A stretch of 64,000 nt of DNA, taken from the NCBI GenBank assembly GCA_021292105.1, contig CM037870.1, positions 62,646,167-62,710,166 on the forward strand. Direction: 5' to 3'. The translations under genes and the position numbers were made by a program. Source of the stretch: Anadara kagoshimensis (lineage: Eukaryota; Mollusca; Bivalvia; Arcoida; Arcidae). Positions 33,301 to 42,110 of this stretch are shown in pieces. Position 1 is the stretch's first letter. Every line of letters begins with the position of its first letter. The notes below the pieces were generated by a model. That model saw only the letters and a program-made list of their open reading frames with translations, did not search any database and was not told where the DNA came from.

Positions 33301-34731
33301 GCAACTTTCGTGTTCACAATGGTTTCATATAAACCACCAAACTACGGGACTTACATATACCCTGGATACGCACGGGTGATAGGCTGGATTGTAGCAATTA
33401 TACCGGTTTTACCAATACCCATATACATAGTGGTTCATCTAAAAAATGCACCAGGCAATTCTTTATATGAAGTGAGTACCCATATAATATAGTCACATCC
33501 TGTCAATACGCTCATCAGACCATTACTTTTCTCGATTTATTGCTAGAAAGATGGAAAATGACGCAAGTCTATTGCAAGGATAACGCCCAGCATATTTGCA
33601 GGCACTCTTTATTTGGCAGCTGGAACCTACAGGACATGCAATATATATATAACACATTCTTAATGACTTAATAATTACATATTATACTAGTTTTAATTTT
33701 ACAGCACTAGATATTGTTAATATGAGACTATGTGAATGTCATATACCCTAGTGAGCTTGAAATAACAGATACGACTTATTCTGCAAGTTTTACTTGATAT
33801 TTAGACGAATTCCTGAATTATGGCGCCCATGAAAGGCTACATTTAAAACTGTATGATAAGCATGATGACTTCATTTTTTTCTATTGTCTACTTTCCTTTT
33901 CTATGCATCACAATTCCTGCTCCTCCTTCTAATGCTCTATTCGTTCAAAATCAATACTCTATGGTAGAGCTTGTTCCCACAACAGGAACTTTATGCAACG
34001 AAGCAAGCCGCTTTCAAATGCATTGTTGACCAAGGGATATTGCAAGCCTATGCTTATGAGGGCCCTCAAAATATTTTATGGACGTCATCACAGTATTGTT
34101 GACAACTATGACGCCTCTGTGTTCAGGAATGACCTAAATATATTTGACGTACCATAGTTCCATGTTCCTTTCACACAATTTTGGTTACACACTTGGCGGG
34201 TATAGCTAGCTAAACAGGAGGTGCTTTACCTTCCGGAGCACCCGGTCTCACTTTCATGGTAGCAGTTCACGTGTTTAAACTAATTTGTCAGTTTCATAAT
34301 TTTTTCCGTTTGTGAATCGGACATGGATTAGTATGTTTGTTTTCATACTTTCTTTGACAAAAAAGAAAACAGAACATACAAAAATGATCCAACAATTAAA
34401 AGTTCGAGATGCAACGTAGAGGTTCAATTGCTACCCAAGGTTTGTCTTTTTAATTCTTCTTGTTCAAATGCCTTAACAATTCTTCTTAATATCCTGTAGT
34501 GACCTTTCAATATTTTTTATAAAAAAATAATTTATTCCATAAAAATTCAAAGCACGTGGCATATAATTACGATTTATGTAAGTGTTGTATTTTCAGAAAC
34601 TTTGTGTGAGTCTACGCCCGAACAAGTATTGGAAACCAAATGACAAAAGTCTGCAAAAGGAATACGCAAAAGTAGAGGGTCGACAACCGTTAATTAGGAA
34701 AGTTAGATTTAACGTGTTCGGCGAAGTTTAG
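16579..34731 (+). CDS. SLC6 family Na+/Cl- coupled transporter, 13 exons
   Basis: Thirteen exons join with matching phases (1,1,2,0,0,2,1,0,0,1,0,0) and GT-AG introns. Exons 2-13 total 1682 nt, giving about 630 codons with exon 1, normal for SLC6. Family signatures: [13 protein letters not shown] in TM1, an EL2 Cys pair ([10 protein letters not shown]) with three N-glycosylation sequons, [20 protein letters not shown] in TM6, EGTSIFGG in TM7, LDSLF in TM8 and 12 hydrophobic segments. Gly in place of the TM1 Asp of monoamine carriers points to an amino-acid substrate (glycine/GABA/proline/taurine type); the exact substrate is not predictable. It would import substrate across the plasma membrane with Na+ and Cl-. 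Oddities: exon 1 is one base short for the frame and reads RFSY for RFPY. It could be recently inactivated, use another first exon, or carry a sequencing error. Confidence 0.9.
17385..17500 (+). repeat. Dispersed repeat R1, partial
   Basis: Right-hand part of R1: CACTTCCCTGGTGGAAGTTC, TAACTTGTCAGTTCC, GGATTGTGATTCGG, TTAGTATGTTTG. Confidence 0.7.
17785..18036 (-). repeat. Dispersed repeat R1, left-hand part
   Basis: Minus-oriented R1 copy: GGTGCTCCGGAAGGGCAAGT, then CAAATATATCCAGGG, ending near TTTATTTGTAAGCAGCTTGC. Confidence 0.65.
18058..18440 (-). mobile_element. tRNA-derived SINE
   Basis: On the minus strand: A box GGTGACCTAATGGATAAGACG-like, B box GAGTTCGAGGCC, a unique body, then GCGGCGTTAAGCAATATAC and a (CAAC)n tail typical of mollusc SINEs. 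Imperfect 11-bp target duplication TATTACTCCGT (18047-18057) and TATTACCCCGT (18441-18451). Confidence 0.82.
18613..18670 (+). repeat. (AG)29 microsatellite
   Basis: Uninterrupted 58-bp AG tract. Confidence 0.98.
18817..21232 (+). pseudogene. LINE reverse transcriptase (broken)
   Basis: Frame 18817-19890 carries the linker, [19 protein letters not shown] and SKAFDRVWH (catalytic Asp). An in-frame TAA at 19888 interrupts it. The next part has [20 protein letters not shown] and FADD (20089-20100, catalytic pair), ending at a one-base loss in an A run near 20170. 20193-20516 carries the thumb-like region ([21 protein letters not shown]). A shift near 20459 leads to 20468-20755. After a further break 20930-21232 carries the C-terminal Cys motif. 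Confidence 0.87.
21277..21318 (+). repeat. (TTTA)n microsatellite
   Basis: About ten TTTA units just after the LINE reading frame. Confidence 0.95.
21470..21800 (+). repeat. Degenerate ~100-bp tandem repeat in LINE 3' UTR
   Basis: Three copies of a unit beginning TTACACTTTTTAGTATCT, followed by TTTTTGTTTCTTATAT and a TTTA-rich end (about 21480, 21608, 21705). Confidence 0.7.
22130..22215 (+). repeat. Degenerate R1 fragment
   Basis: TTACACGTGGCTGGTG and GGATTGTGATTTGTAAAC recall the right half of R1. Confidence 0.4.
22441..22620. repeat. 180-bp foldback palindrome
   Basis: Nearly perfect inverted repeat from ATAAATACGCAAAACCACAC to its complement ending GTGTGGTTTTGTATTTAT, centred near 22530 on GCGCTCTGCGC. 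Each arm also holds a smaller palindrome (AAAACCACACATATGTGGTT). A stable hairpin in either strand; probably a foldback MITE. Confidence 0.85.
22935..23262. repeat. Palindrome-rich segment with TGACGTCA sites
   Basis: Contains TGACGTCA at 22942, 22979 and 23248 and a perfect 22-bp palindrome GTATCACACACGCGTGTGAT.. at 23055-23076. The TGACGTCATA context is shared with 7808 and 11347. Likely repeat-derived; any CRE-like regulatory role is speculation. Confidence 0.5.
23545..23705. repeat. 160-bp foldback palindrome
   Basis: Arms AGAATCTTAGACTCGTG and CACTCGTCTAAGATCCT flank inner arms GGTTTAATATGAAATTTATT and its complement, with a loop near CACTCGCCAAGGCTCTTGG. It lies 160 bp upstream of SLC6 exon 2. 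Confidence 0.85.
23865..23996 (+). CDS. SLC6 exon 2: TM2
   Basis: 132 nt, phase 1 in and out, acceptor TTAACAG, donor GTAAGA. Encodes [20 protein letters not shown] and [20 protein letters not shown], ending PIFRG across the junction. Completes NGGGAF and forms TM2. Confidence 0.93.
24304..24348 (-). ncRNA. Hammerhead ribozyme-like repeat, copy 1 (core mutated)
   Basis: Minus strand: AGCACTA, then CTAATGAG (consensus CTGATGAG, so one core base is changed), a T-rich stem II, GAAA, CGGCCG stem III, and TTTAGTGCT. Stem I arms still pair. Intron 2. Confidence 0.6.
24633..24936 (+). CDS. SLC6 exon 3: TM3 and extracellular loop 2
   Basis: 304 nt, phase 1 in, phase 2 out (donor GTATGT). TM3 carries [18 protein letters not shown] with the conserved YYN. 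EL2 has [10 protein letters not shown] (disulphide pair) and sequons NTS, NQT and NFT. It ends EEEFW plus two bases of Glu. Confidence 0.92.
25590..25722 (+). CDS. SLC6 exon 4: TM4
   Basis: 133 nt, acceptor TTTCAG, donor GTGTGG. Encodes [20 protein letters not shown] then [20 protein letters not shown] and SVGK; matches the family's L..S.GL...G...W pattern before TM4. Confidence 0.92.
26357..26491 (+). CDS. SLC6 exon 5: TM5
   Basis: 135 nt, phase 0 both ends. Encodes [20 protein letters not shown] then [20 protein letters not shown]; the YFTATFPY-like and RG.TLPGA-like family patterns are clear. Confidence 0.94.
26679..26724 (-). ncRNA. Hammerhead ribozyme-like repeat, copy 2 (core mutated)
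   Basis: Minus strand: AGCACTA, CTGACGAG (position 7 changed, which the ribozyme tolerates), stem II, then GGAA instead of GAAA, and TAGTACT. Probably inactive. Intron 5, 122 bp upstream of exon 6. Confidence 0.6.
26847..26950 (+). CDS. SLC6 exon 6: TM6
   Basis: 104 nt, phase 0 in, phase 2 out, donor GTAAGT. Encodes [20 protein letters not shown] and [17 protein letters not shown]6 is the unwound substrate- and ion-binding helix; the FxSLGP.WG.LIT.ASYxKFxNN pattern is intact. Confidence 0.94.
26992..27037 (-). ncRNA. Type I hammerhead ribozyme, copy 3 (all core bases intact)
   Basis: On the minus strand 46 nt read as follows. Stem I arm AGCACTA; core CTGATGA; stem II GGAAT/ATTTC with a TTT loop; core GAAA; a 2-bp stem III closed by GATC (ACGATCGT); cleavage triplet GTC; then TAGTGCT, which pairs perfectly with the first arm. 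This is the published hammerhead consensus with the short stem III seen in metazoan retrozymes and Penelope-like elements. It lies in intron 6, antisense to the SLC6 gene, 42 nt after exon 6. Self-cleavage is predicted, not shown. Confidence 0.8.
27230..27354 (+). CDS. SLC6 exon 7: TM7
   Basis: 125 nt, phase 2 in, phase 1 out. Encodes [20 protein letters not shown] and [20 protein letters not shown]. The TM7 Asn that binds Na+ at site 1 in most relatives (NS.TS) reads Ser here (SEGTS), while the Ser linked to Cl- dependence is kept, by eye alignment. Confidence 0.92.
27671..27712 (+). ncRNA. Hammerhead ribozyme-like repeat, copy 4 (5' half decayed)
   Basis: Plus strand keeps the 3' half: CCGAAACGATCGTCTAGTGC. 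The 5' half reads CTGCTGGTG where CTGATGAGG is expected. Intron 7, same orientation as the gene. Confidence 0.5.
27963..28008 (+). ncRNA. Hammerhead ribozyme-like repeat, copy 5 (one core change)
   Basis: Plus strand: AGCATTA, ATGATGAG (C3 changed to A), stem II, GAAAC, GACGGTC, TAGTGTT. Stem I pairs with two wobbles. It lies 292 bp downstream of copy 4 in the same orientation. Confidence 0.6.
28590..28672 (+). repeat. Dispersed repeat R1, partial
   Basis: CCTGACTTCAGTTGACGTG, TTAGTTTCAAAGTTTTTACT and GGATTGTGATTTGGACATGG. Confidence 0.6.
29007..29119 (+). CDS. SLC6 exon 8: EL4 end and TM8
   Basis: 113 nt, phase 1 in, phase 0 out. Encodes [20 protein letters not shown] then [26 protein letters not shown].. 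is an SLC6 hallmark; Asp-Ser of LDS belongs to the Na2 site region. Confidence 0.94.
29550..29885 (-). repeat. Dispersed repeat R1, long copy
   Basis: Minus-oriented: CCATGTCCGAATCGCAATCC, GTGCTCCGGAGGGGTAA, GACACAGAGACATCAAACTT, AACTTATTTGTAAGCAACTT. One of the fullest copies; intron 8. Confidence 0.75.
30379..30507 (+). CDS. SLC6 exon 9: TM8 end and TM9
   Basis: 129 nt, phase 0 both ends. Encodes [20 protein letters not shown] then [20 protein letters not shown] and CTQ. The DS(Q/L)F..VE motif is completed across the exon 8/9 junction. Confidence 0.93.
31413..31512 (+). CDS. SLC6 exon 10: TM10
   Basis: 100 nt, phase 0 in, phase 1 out, acceptor TTTTTTGCAG. Encodes [20 protein letters not shown] and [14 protein letters not shown]; the G.Y.FQL.D.Y pattern is family-typical. 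Confidence 0.93.
32574..32674 (+). CDS. SLC6 exon 11: TM11 start
   Basis: 101 nt, phase 1 in, phase 0 out. Encodes [20 protein letters not shown] and [20 protein letters not shown]...W.. and F.TP are the matching family positions. Confidence 0.93.
32941..32983 (-). ncRNA. Hammerhead ribozyme-like repeat, copy 6 (core decayed)
   Basis: Minus strand keeps CCGAAACAGTCGTCTAGTCA and an alternative stem I (CATGAC with GTCATG), a paired change relative to AGCACTA/TAGTGCT. The CTGATGAG box is not recognisable. Intron 11. Confidence 0.45.
33301..33471 (+). CDS. SLC6 exon 12: TM11 end and TM12
   Basis: 171 nt, phase 0 both ends. Encodes [20 protein letters not shown] then [20 protein letters not shown] and [17 protein letters not shown]. 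Two related copies exist in the window, at 5281-5362 and 42111-42266. Confidence 0.94.
33671..33711 (-). repeat. Hammerhead-repeat flank, copy 7 (truncated)
   Basis: TAATTACATATTATACTAG then TTTTAATTTTACAGCACTAG matches the flank plus stem I arm of the ribozyme repeats at 24304 and 26992; the ribozyme itself is missing. Intron 12. Confidence 0.5.
33960..34345 (+). repeat. Dispersed repeat R1, longest plus-oriented copy
   Basis: Runs from GTAGAGCTTGTTCCC through TTGTTGACCAAGGGATATTG, TTTGACGTACCATAGTTCC and CTAAACAGGAGGTGCTTTAC to GGATTAGTATGTTTG. Intron 12. Confidence 0.75.
34597..34731 (+). CDS. SLC6 exon 13: C-terminal tail and stop
   Basis: 135 nt including TAG at 34729-34731. Encodes [20 protein letters not shown] then [20 protein letters not shown], a basic cytosolic tail. 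SLRP..W.P is the usual start of this segment in SLC6 proteins. Confidence 0.92.
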   Translation, partial: KLCVSLRPNKYWKPNDKSLQKEYAKVEGRQPLIRKVRFNVFGEV

Positions 34732-35969
34732 TATGTACCAGGGTATTTTGACCATGGCGATTCTTGTAATTATTCCAATTATTAATGAACATAAACACTC
34801 ATATATTGTGTACAATGCTTATTTTAACTTATTTTAAAGGCTACACTAGAACGTCTCAGGTTCATGGTTGACTTTTTAGCGATCTTTAGCACACACTGAG
34901 AACTTGATGTGTATGTCTAGATCTAGAGTTATGTATCAGATTTGAAATTCAGTGCTGTAGATATATAATTGTTTCCAAACTTTATCAAATGATAGTGACT
35001 TTTATTTGCTATTGTATATCTGTAAGGTGACTTGTGTTTAGTGACTATTTTTATTTCAAACTAAGAATAATAATTAAGATATTAATTAAAATAGTTTAGA
35101 TCTTAGTTAAGTAATTTAATTTCCCTATTGGGTGCTAACCTCCTTAAGGCAGTTCGGATTATGTCTCTTTTTATACTAGATATATGGGTTTTTATTATTA
35201 ACATTTTAATATGTAATTGGGAAGTTGGGAATTTGGTAGATAGAAATACTCCCGTAGCAATAGTCTTGTATATTTTATAAGATTAGGTAAGTTTACTGGC
35301 TGACAATCTTGAACAATCTCTTTTGTTGTTTAATATATTATATATATGTACTTCTAAGTCTAATTTAAGTAAACTAATAATGATCTTTTGACATGTATTT
35401 GTCATTACTATTTAAACAAATGCGTAATGTCATGTATTTCTATCTGCGTTATATCTAGTTGCTTTTTGACTCCGTCTTCCCGTTTGTTCGTTCGTGTGCT
35501 CATTAGTTAATGGGTTTGTCAAAACTAGAGGTATATAGTTTGTGAAAATGTATTAAAGCTCTGATTTTCAAACATTGTTTAGTGTTTACATGTATAACAA
35601 AGATGTGCAATCTGCATAAATGGTATGTTTTCAAAATGCAAAATGTTAACATGAGTATGCATTTCAAAGATATGACAATTTATTTACCATGCATTTGCCT
35701 GTATGTATACAACATACAAACTATATAGTAATAATTTGGTATTGACAAATGATGTGGTAACGAAAGTCAAGATATATATATAGTTAATCCTGTAATATAT
35801 CAACAGTTGTACTCAGCCATGAATTATATTTCTTACAATTTCTCTGAATTAACAAATGTCATTTTGTTTTGAAATGTACACATATAGATGATAAATTTTA
35901 ACCGTTTAAGGTCGTAATATTATACAAATTGTTAAAACTTTGTGAAATACACGAAGTTACATTTTATCA
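34732..35969 (+). other. SLC6 3' flank and UTR
   Basis: A+T-rich with no coding frame. A possible poly(A) signal ATTAAA lies at about 35551, but several A/T-rich candidates exist and none stands out. Confidence 0.35.
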
Positions 35970-36225
35970 AAAACAAACATACTAATCCCTGTCCGAATCA
36001 CAATCCAAAAGCAAAGTAAAAACTTTGGAACTGACAAGTTAGGTTAGACACGTGAACTTCACCAGGGAAGTGAGGCCGGGTGCTTCGGAAGGGTAAGCAC
36101 CTCCTGTTTAGCTAGCTACACCCGCCACGTGTGTAATCAAAATTGTGTGAAAGGAACATGGAACTATGGGACATCAAATATATCCAGGCAATCCTGGACA
36201 CAGAGACATCAAACTTATCTTACTT
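35970..36225 (-). repeat. Dispersed repeat R1
   Basis: Minus-oriented, from ATCAAAAACAAACATACTAA to CAATCCTGGACACAGAGACA; flanked within 150 bp by a plus-oriented copy (36370-36550), forming an inverted pair. Confidence 0.75.
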
Positions 36226-36369
36226 TAATATCTAAAGAACAGTTGTTTATTAAACGAATATAATATAAACATAAAAGTAAACATGAAAATATGGGTACAT
36301 TTAAGTCCCGTAGTCCCATATTCTTTTCAATCTCAATTACACACATGACGGCTGTCATGGATATATTTA

Positions 36370-36550
36370 AGCTACTATAGTTCCATGTTCTTTTCACTCA
36401 ATTTCGGTTACACACGTGTCGGCTGTAGCTAGCTTAACTGGAGGTACTTCCGGAGCACCCAGACTTATTTCCCTTGTCGAAGTTTACGTGTTAAACCCAA
36501 CTTGTCAGTTTTTACTGGATGTAGTTTGAACATGGATTAGTATGTTTGTT
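36370..36550 (+). repeat. Dispersed repeat R1, partial
   Basis: TACTATAGTTCCATGTTC, TACACACGTGTCGGCTGTAG, GGAGCACCCAGACTTATTTC and GAACATGGATTAGTATG. Confidence 0.65.
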
Positions 36551-38414
36551 TTGACTATGTTTTGTTAATGATAAATTTTGAAATGGAACGGATCCTCGTT
36601 TGTAGTTTATATGTACCCTTACTGGGGGATATTATTAGTAATACATGGTTTTGGCAGGTTACATGGTCCCATGTACTCTGTCAAAGATAAATGTACCCTG
36701 AGCCACGCCATTTTGTCACACTTCGAACCAGTAATAGTCTATTTAACTTTGATGTCATAATCTGTGTGACTAACGTACATTGTCGCTGTAACTACACGTC
36801 CGGAATGTACGAGCGTATGTTTAGGTACCCCGGCAGATTGGCAAATTAACCAATCGCAATGCATGAAGTTTCTTTGAATGGTGACAAAATGCATATAAAG
36901 CCATTAATCTTACATGTATGTGCAAATGTGTTATACTGTATAAAATGAATATAAATATTTTGTGTATTTATATGGAATTGTTTTAGTTTTTTTTAAATTA
37001 TCTATGTTGTTATAGCACACACAAGATGGTCCATCAATGCTGTGGCCCCAACTCCTCTCAAACTCCCGAAAAGTTGATTTTATCAAACTTAACATGTAGC
37101 AGAGACACAACTTTTAGATCAAAATATTGAATAACTGAATAATGCCCATTTGAACTTGGCTTAATATACATCTGAAGATAATTTCAGGAAAAACATATGA
37201 TTAATAAACTAGCAAACCAGTTTGCAAGGGAAAGATGTATAACAATGATTATGATATGTAGAGAGGCTATTTTGCACCTTGTTTTTTTATCGTAAACTTT
37301 ATTTGCATGATCAATTTGTTTTACACTATATACCTTCTCTATCAATATGGGAATGTATATTTGATCAGCAAATTGAACTATCTTTGTCTTTAATAGAAAA
37401 TATTTGGCTTGTAAATGTTTGTACACGTTCAGATTCATATAAAGTTTTAGGATTGTGTACATATTAGATATTGATAACAGAGACGTAACTCTCCGACATA
37501 TTGCTTCATTTCTGATGTTCGGACAGTTTCTGGTTTGTTTTGCTTTCTTCATTCCTCTTCACATCACCATGAGAATTTAAAAAGAAGCGTACGATCATAA
37601 AAACATTCTATACAGAAAAAGCTATTGATGCAGCAATGTGTGGCAAAACTCATTATTTTTAACCAAAAAATATGCATTAAAACACGTCAAAGGATGTAAG
37701 TTTTAAAAGAAATGTTTTTCAAGAACATCTTGACATATTACCAACATTACAGTTAATGAGTTTTGTTTTAATGCCTTCCAGCGCCGTTTAATCATATAAA
37801 CTTTAACACATATATAAAAGTTTTAGTAGGGATTTGGTGAGAAATGTTTGCAAACTGGAAGGAAATGAGTAGAATTACTATTTGAGTTTGTAAAATTTAT
37901 GAAACACAAGTATAAAGAAGTATTTGCTGGCAGTTTTTTCTTTCAAGATAAATTTGGCGGTTGTTCTGGTATTAAGATATATTTCGTGATTTTGTACGGA
38001 TCTAGATCATGTGCTAGCTTTTATTTATTTCGTATATTTCACAAAAATCGACACATAAAATTGTTATCTACATTTTGCTGGTATGGAGTTTTGTGGACAT
38101 ATGGTCAGGTCTAATATTTAGGTTCATTTCATTGCTGATACGTGACTAGAAATCTAAATACCTGAAAATGTTAAAGACTTTGATATCGGAAAGAAAGCCG
38201 GAAGTATAACCTTAATTCAAACAACTCTTAACCCGGAGAACAGCAGTGTTAACAGAAAATATGAGCGTAAGACACGAAGTAGAAGTGGAAGTTAAAAAGA
38301 TACAACTGGTAACGGTTTGAAGGGTGACAAAAACGTTTTACAGGGCTTTGGTAGTTTACACGGCCCCATGTACCTCAAAGATAAATGTACCCTGAGCCGC
38401 TTATATTAACCTTG
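36551..38414. other. Non-coding stretch
   Basis: No exon recognised. Segments at 36640-36715 and 38340-38400 share GTACCCTGAGCC and CATGTAC...AAAGATAAATG, so they are copies of a small repeat. Confidence 0.4.
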
Positions 38415-38870
38415 TCATAAATTTGGCGTTTTTACCCGGTTGAAGTTCACATGTTTATCTTAAATTGCAAGCTTTCAAAATTATTACTTTGCTGTTATGA
38501 TTGTGGTTTTAACATGTGTATTATGTATATGTTACATAATGTACAACATTCAGTGGCGCCTCATGTCTGGCTAATTACACATGCCACGCGTGAAAGCAAA
38601 ATTTAAAATGAAAGCAACATTTAACTATGAAACGTCAAATATTCAATACAGTAGCATTATGCTTATCACCTATATTGTGATGACAGACAATATGGCCTTG
38701 ATAAACCTAGCCTTGCAATATCTCTCAGTCAACATTTTTTTAAGTAGCTTGTTTCTTGTTGAAAATTCCTGAAACAAATTCTTCAATAGCGTATTAACTG
38801 TAAAACAAGAACAGTAGGTATGGGAAGCAGGTATATCAAAAACAAACATACTAATCCATACTATATGCTG
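38415..38870. repeat. Degenerate R1 fragments, both orientations
   Basis: 38415-38520 resembles the right half of R1 (GGTTGAAGTTCACATG). 38560-38770 resembles the left half in reverse (AAACGTCAAATATTCAATAC, AACCTAGCCTTGCAATATCT). 38839-38860 has ATCAAAAACAAACATACTAA. Confidence 0.5.
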
Positions 38871-39559
38871 CACGAAAAAGGAAAGTTGATAATATTAAAA
38901 TTAAAGCCTATAGCTTCAAATGTAATAAATTCAAGTATATCAATAGATATAATAGGAATGATAGGAGTAACAACGTAACTTATCATTAATGCAACATGTT
39001 TCAAAATGTATTTTATGAAATAATTTTATAAAATAGTGAAATATTGAATTGCACTAAACCACTTTTATTTAATTACTAGTAGGCGCCGTCTATACATAAA
39101 TATTCAACAACAAATGTAAATATAGCCATTGCTTAAAGTGTTAAGAATAGATGAATAGGACCGCCATTTGAGTTTTTGAAACTTTGAAGGTACTTCATTT
39201 CTGTACAAATAGAAGTAACAAATGTTCAGTGACATATTTGTTATCAAGATTACTTTCGTGATACTAGTTTAAAAATCTTTTTCGCGTTTGTGCGCAGTTT
39301 TGGTGTAATTTGCTTTTTTAATTCCATTTGATTGATGATTTTTTCACGAAAATAACAAATATCATTATACCGCATAACAGATCAGATTTTTAGCAAATCA
39401 ATTAATTTTTTTCAAATCATTATCATAGAAACGTTTATTTAAACATAATATAAACTAATATAAAAAAGATCGTCTTGGCTATCGACGTTATATTATCACA
39501 CAACACCAGAAGAAACGCACACAATCCATTTCGGAGAGACTTCATTGAATCTCTAAATA

Positions 39560-39771
39560 ATGTCGGAGAAAATTGATATGGCGGAAAAATCAGAAAGTAT
39601 TACCGTAATTGACACAAGTGCGGAGTCAGATGTCAATATTGATAGCAGTGAATATGAAAGAGAGAGAGACATGGACCCGTAAAACGGAGTATCTGTTGTC
39701 TATGATCGGGTATAGTGTAGGTCTGGGAAATATTTGGAGGTTTCCATACATTTGTTTACGGAACGGAGGAG
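39560..39771 (+). pseudogene. SLC6 pseudogene exon 1 (GA-repeat frameshift, GC donor)
   Basis: [20 protein letters not shown] opens at 39560. The transporter frame resumes as [37 protein letters not shown]. The exon is 212 nt, four more than expected, the excess lying in a GAGAGAGAGA tract near 39659-39668, which shifts the frame. Here RFPY is intact. The donor reads GAG|GCAAGG, a possible GC-AG site instead of GT. Confidence 0.82.
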
Positions 39772-40744
39772 GCAAGGTTTCTACTTTAAGTATTCTTTTG
39801 CAATAATAAGTATATCAAACATTGATTAATGTATGTTACTATCAGCATTTTTAGTATTACACATACGTGTTATGGTAGACTACAGCAAAATCACACTAGT
39901 AAATCTGCGCATGTTTTATACCGCTAATATTACAGGTTAAGTGTATGAAAGTTGCAATCCTTTTTCTCCCTGTGGTAATAGGTTTGTAGGTATTGAAGAA
40001 TTGTATCTAATTCATTGTTTAAACATCAAGATTAATATTTGCGACGTTTTACGGTGTGTAAGGTTAAGTTATATATTTTAAATATGAATTACTCTTTTCG
40101 GGTATCATGAAAAGAGCACTGGGATGTGATTGCTATTTGGATTAATGTTAAAATGTGTTTGAACGTAAATTTTCATGATATTTTTATGAACACTTTTTAC
40201 GTCTATTTGTTTTAATGTTTAATAAGTTTGGACTTGCGTGTGCAATTTAATATATATATATATTTCATTGTTTTTTTCTAACAAACAATATATATCTTCT
40301 ACTCAAAATAACCATCTAATTTTTCTTTCTCTCAATTTTCCTCTTTATTTAAACATTTAAATTAAGTTGCTGTTCAGCTTGGAATATCTCTTAGATTAAT
40401 TATTTTTTACCGTCATCGGATCATCTTAATCTCATCATGACCGTGTCAGGTTGTCAGTTACCCAGTGATCAGTTACCGATAACTTGTGGTAACAAGGTTT
40501 GTGAAATTTACCTATAAGAGTTATTCCGTCTGACCAATTTACAAAATAGTTGCAGTCGATAGTTCAAGTGAAGAGCCTGTTGAATTTCTAAACCCAAAAG
40601 TGAAATAAATCTGTAAGGGGAATCTAATTCTTCTGGAATTAAATTAAATTATTCAGTATGATGTGAAATGAACTAGAAATTAACAATTCCGTTTCTGTTT
40701 CGTTTTTCTGTTGCTATTGGACACTTTAGCTGTTTCGGATGGAT

Positions 40745-40858
40745 AATCATTCCACCTGTAATTGTCCAATAAGTTAAGCTAGCTGTACATTCTAACTGTC
40801 CACTCGTTTAGTTAATGTACAGTTGCGTCAACTTATTGGACACTTACAGCTGAAAACT
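40745..40858. repeat. Small inverted repeat
   Basis: CTGTAATTGTCCAATAAGTT (about 40757) and AACTTATTGGACACTTACAG (about 40832) are near reverse complements around a 50-bp spacer. Probably a MITE fragment. Confidence 0.55.
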
Positions 40859-40938
40859 GACGGTTAGGCTAGTTTATACACATACAAAGACAAAGCATGA
40901 CGTCATAGCAATGTTTTAAATAAAAATACATCTTTCAG

Positions 40939-40974
40939 TTTGTTTAGTGGAAGTAGCAAGTTCTTCGATACTAG
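40939..40974 (+). pseudogene. SLC6 pseudogene exon 9 remnant
   Basis: After an intact acceptor (TCTTTCAG) the sequence TTTGTTTAGTGGAAGTAGCA then AGTTCTTCGATACTAG matches the first 36 nt of exon 9 (30379) and then diverges; one codon is a TAG. Confidence 0.7.
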
Positions 40975-41634
40975 TTTGGCAACATAACTTTTTCAACAAC
41001 CGGTATACCATTAAGTACAAACTGTGGTCCATTGCTTACTGATTTTGTCTTTATTATATTTATTTCTGTCATAGAAAGTACCTAAGTGTGTCATAAAACT
41101 TCATTTAGCGTTTCATGTTTGTCATAAATGCAGTGTATGTTAAATATGAAGCACAACTTGAAGAATTTGCCGTGTGTCATGCCCACTTGTAAACAAAGAT
41201 TAACATAACCTAAAAATTTAGGGTTCCAAGGTTCTGTATTTGGAGTCGTATGATTGGGCTAAGTCTTCTCTTTAGTTTAAATAGAGTTCTGCACAACAAC
41301 ATTGATAAAGTTTTCATGAATGACACAATCGTCTGTATTTGCAAGTGCCTGGAGTTCTTAAAATTGAAAAGAGTGAATATCTAAGGATTCATAAAATATG
41401 TATACTATTACAAACCTTTGACTGTTACTGTCATTTACTGTAGACCGGAACAAAATCAAGATACTTCTAAACACATTACGATTTAAGGTTATATTTTAAC
41501 TACTTACTCACTTTGTGTCATATTAAAGATCTCGTCATGGCAGACTAACCAAACCTGAAATGGTGAACCCAAAGGTGATGGCAAAGTACTTTTGACGGAA
41601 TAAAGTATTTTGCAATTTTATTTACTACATATGC

Positions 41635-41740
41635 CTCATTCCCTGGTGTATGTGAGCTTGCGTGTTTCACTTAAATGTCCAGTTTCAAAGATTTTTCTTT
41701 GCTTAAGGACTGTGATTTGGATATGGATTGGTATGCTTTT
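41635..41740 (+). repeat. Dispersed repeat R1, partial
   Basis: TTCCCTGGTGTATGTGAGCT, GTCCAGTTTCAAAG and ACTGTGATTTGGATATGGAT. Confidence 0.55.
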
Positions 41741-42110
41741 GATTTGGCTTTTATTTATTTAGTCTTGTATGATAATTGTCATGGATTTTAGAAAATATTG
41801 GACTTGGGATGTGTCATGGAGGAAAAACTTCCTGTATTAATTATCTATTTGATGATTTAGTTATAAACGCATACCCAACGAAGGATATTACGATATAACA
41901 AAAAAAGTGTTCGTCAGGGCGCCATGTCGTACCTGTATAAACTTTGTAAGGAGAAATTTACATGTAATGGAATCTCACCCATCAATTGACCTTTTCCCGT
42001 AATAAGAACTTTGTTCCGAGAAATTGCGAAGTCAACGTTTTTTATAAACATTACACACCAACGTTAAGTCGTTTAGACGGACGAACCCTATCATATATTA
42101 TTTTTTATAG

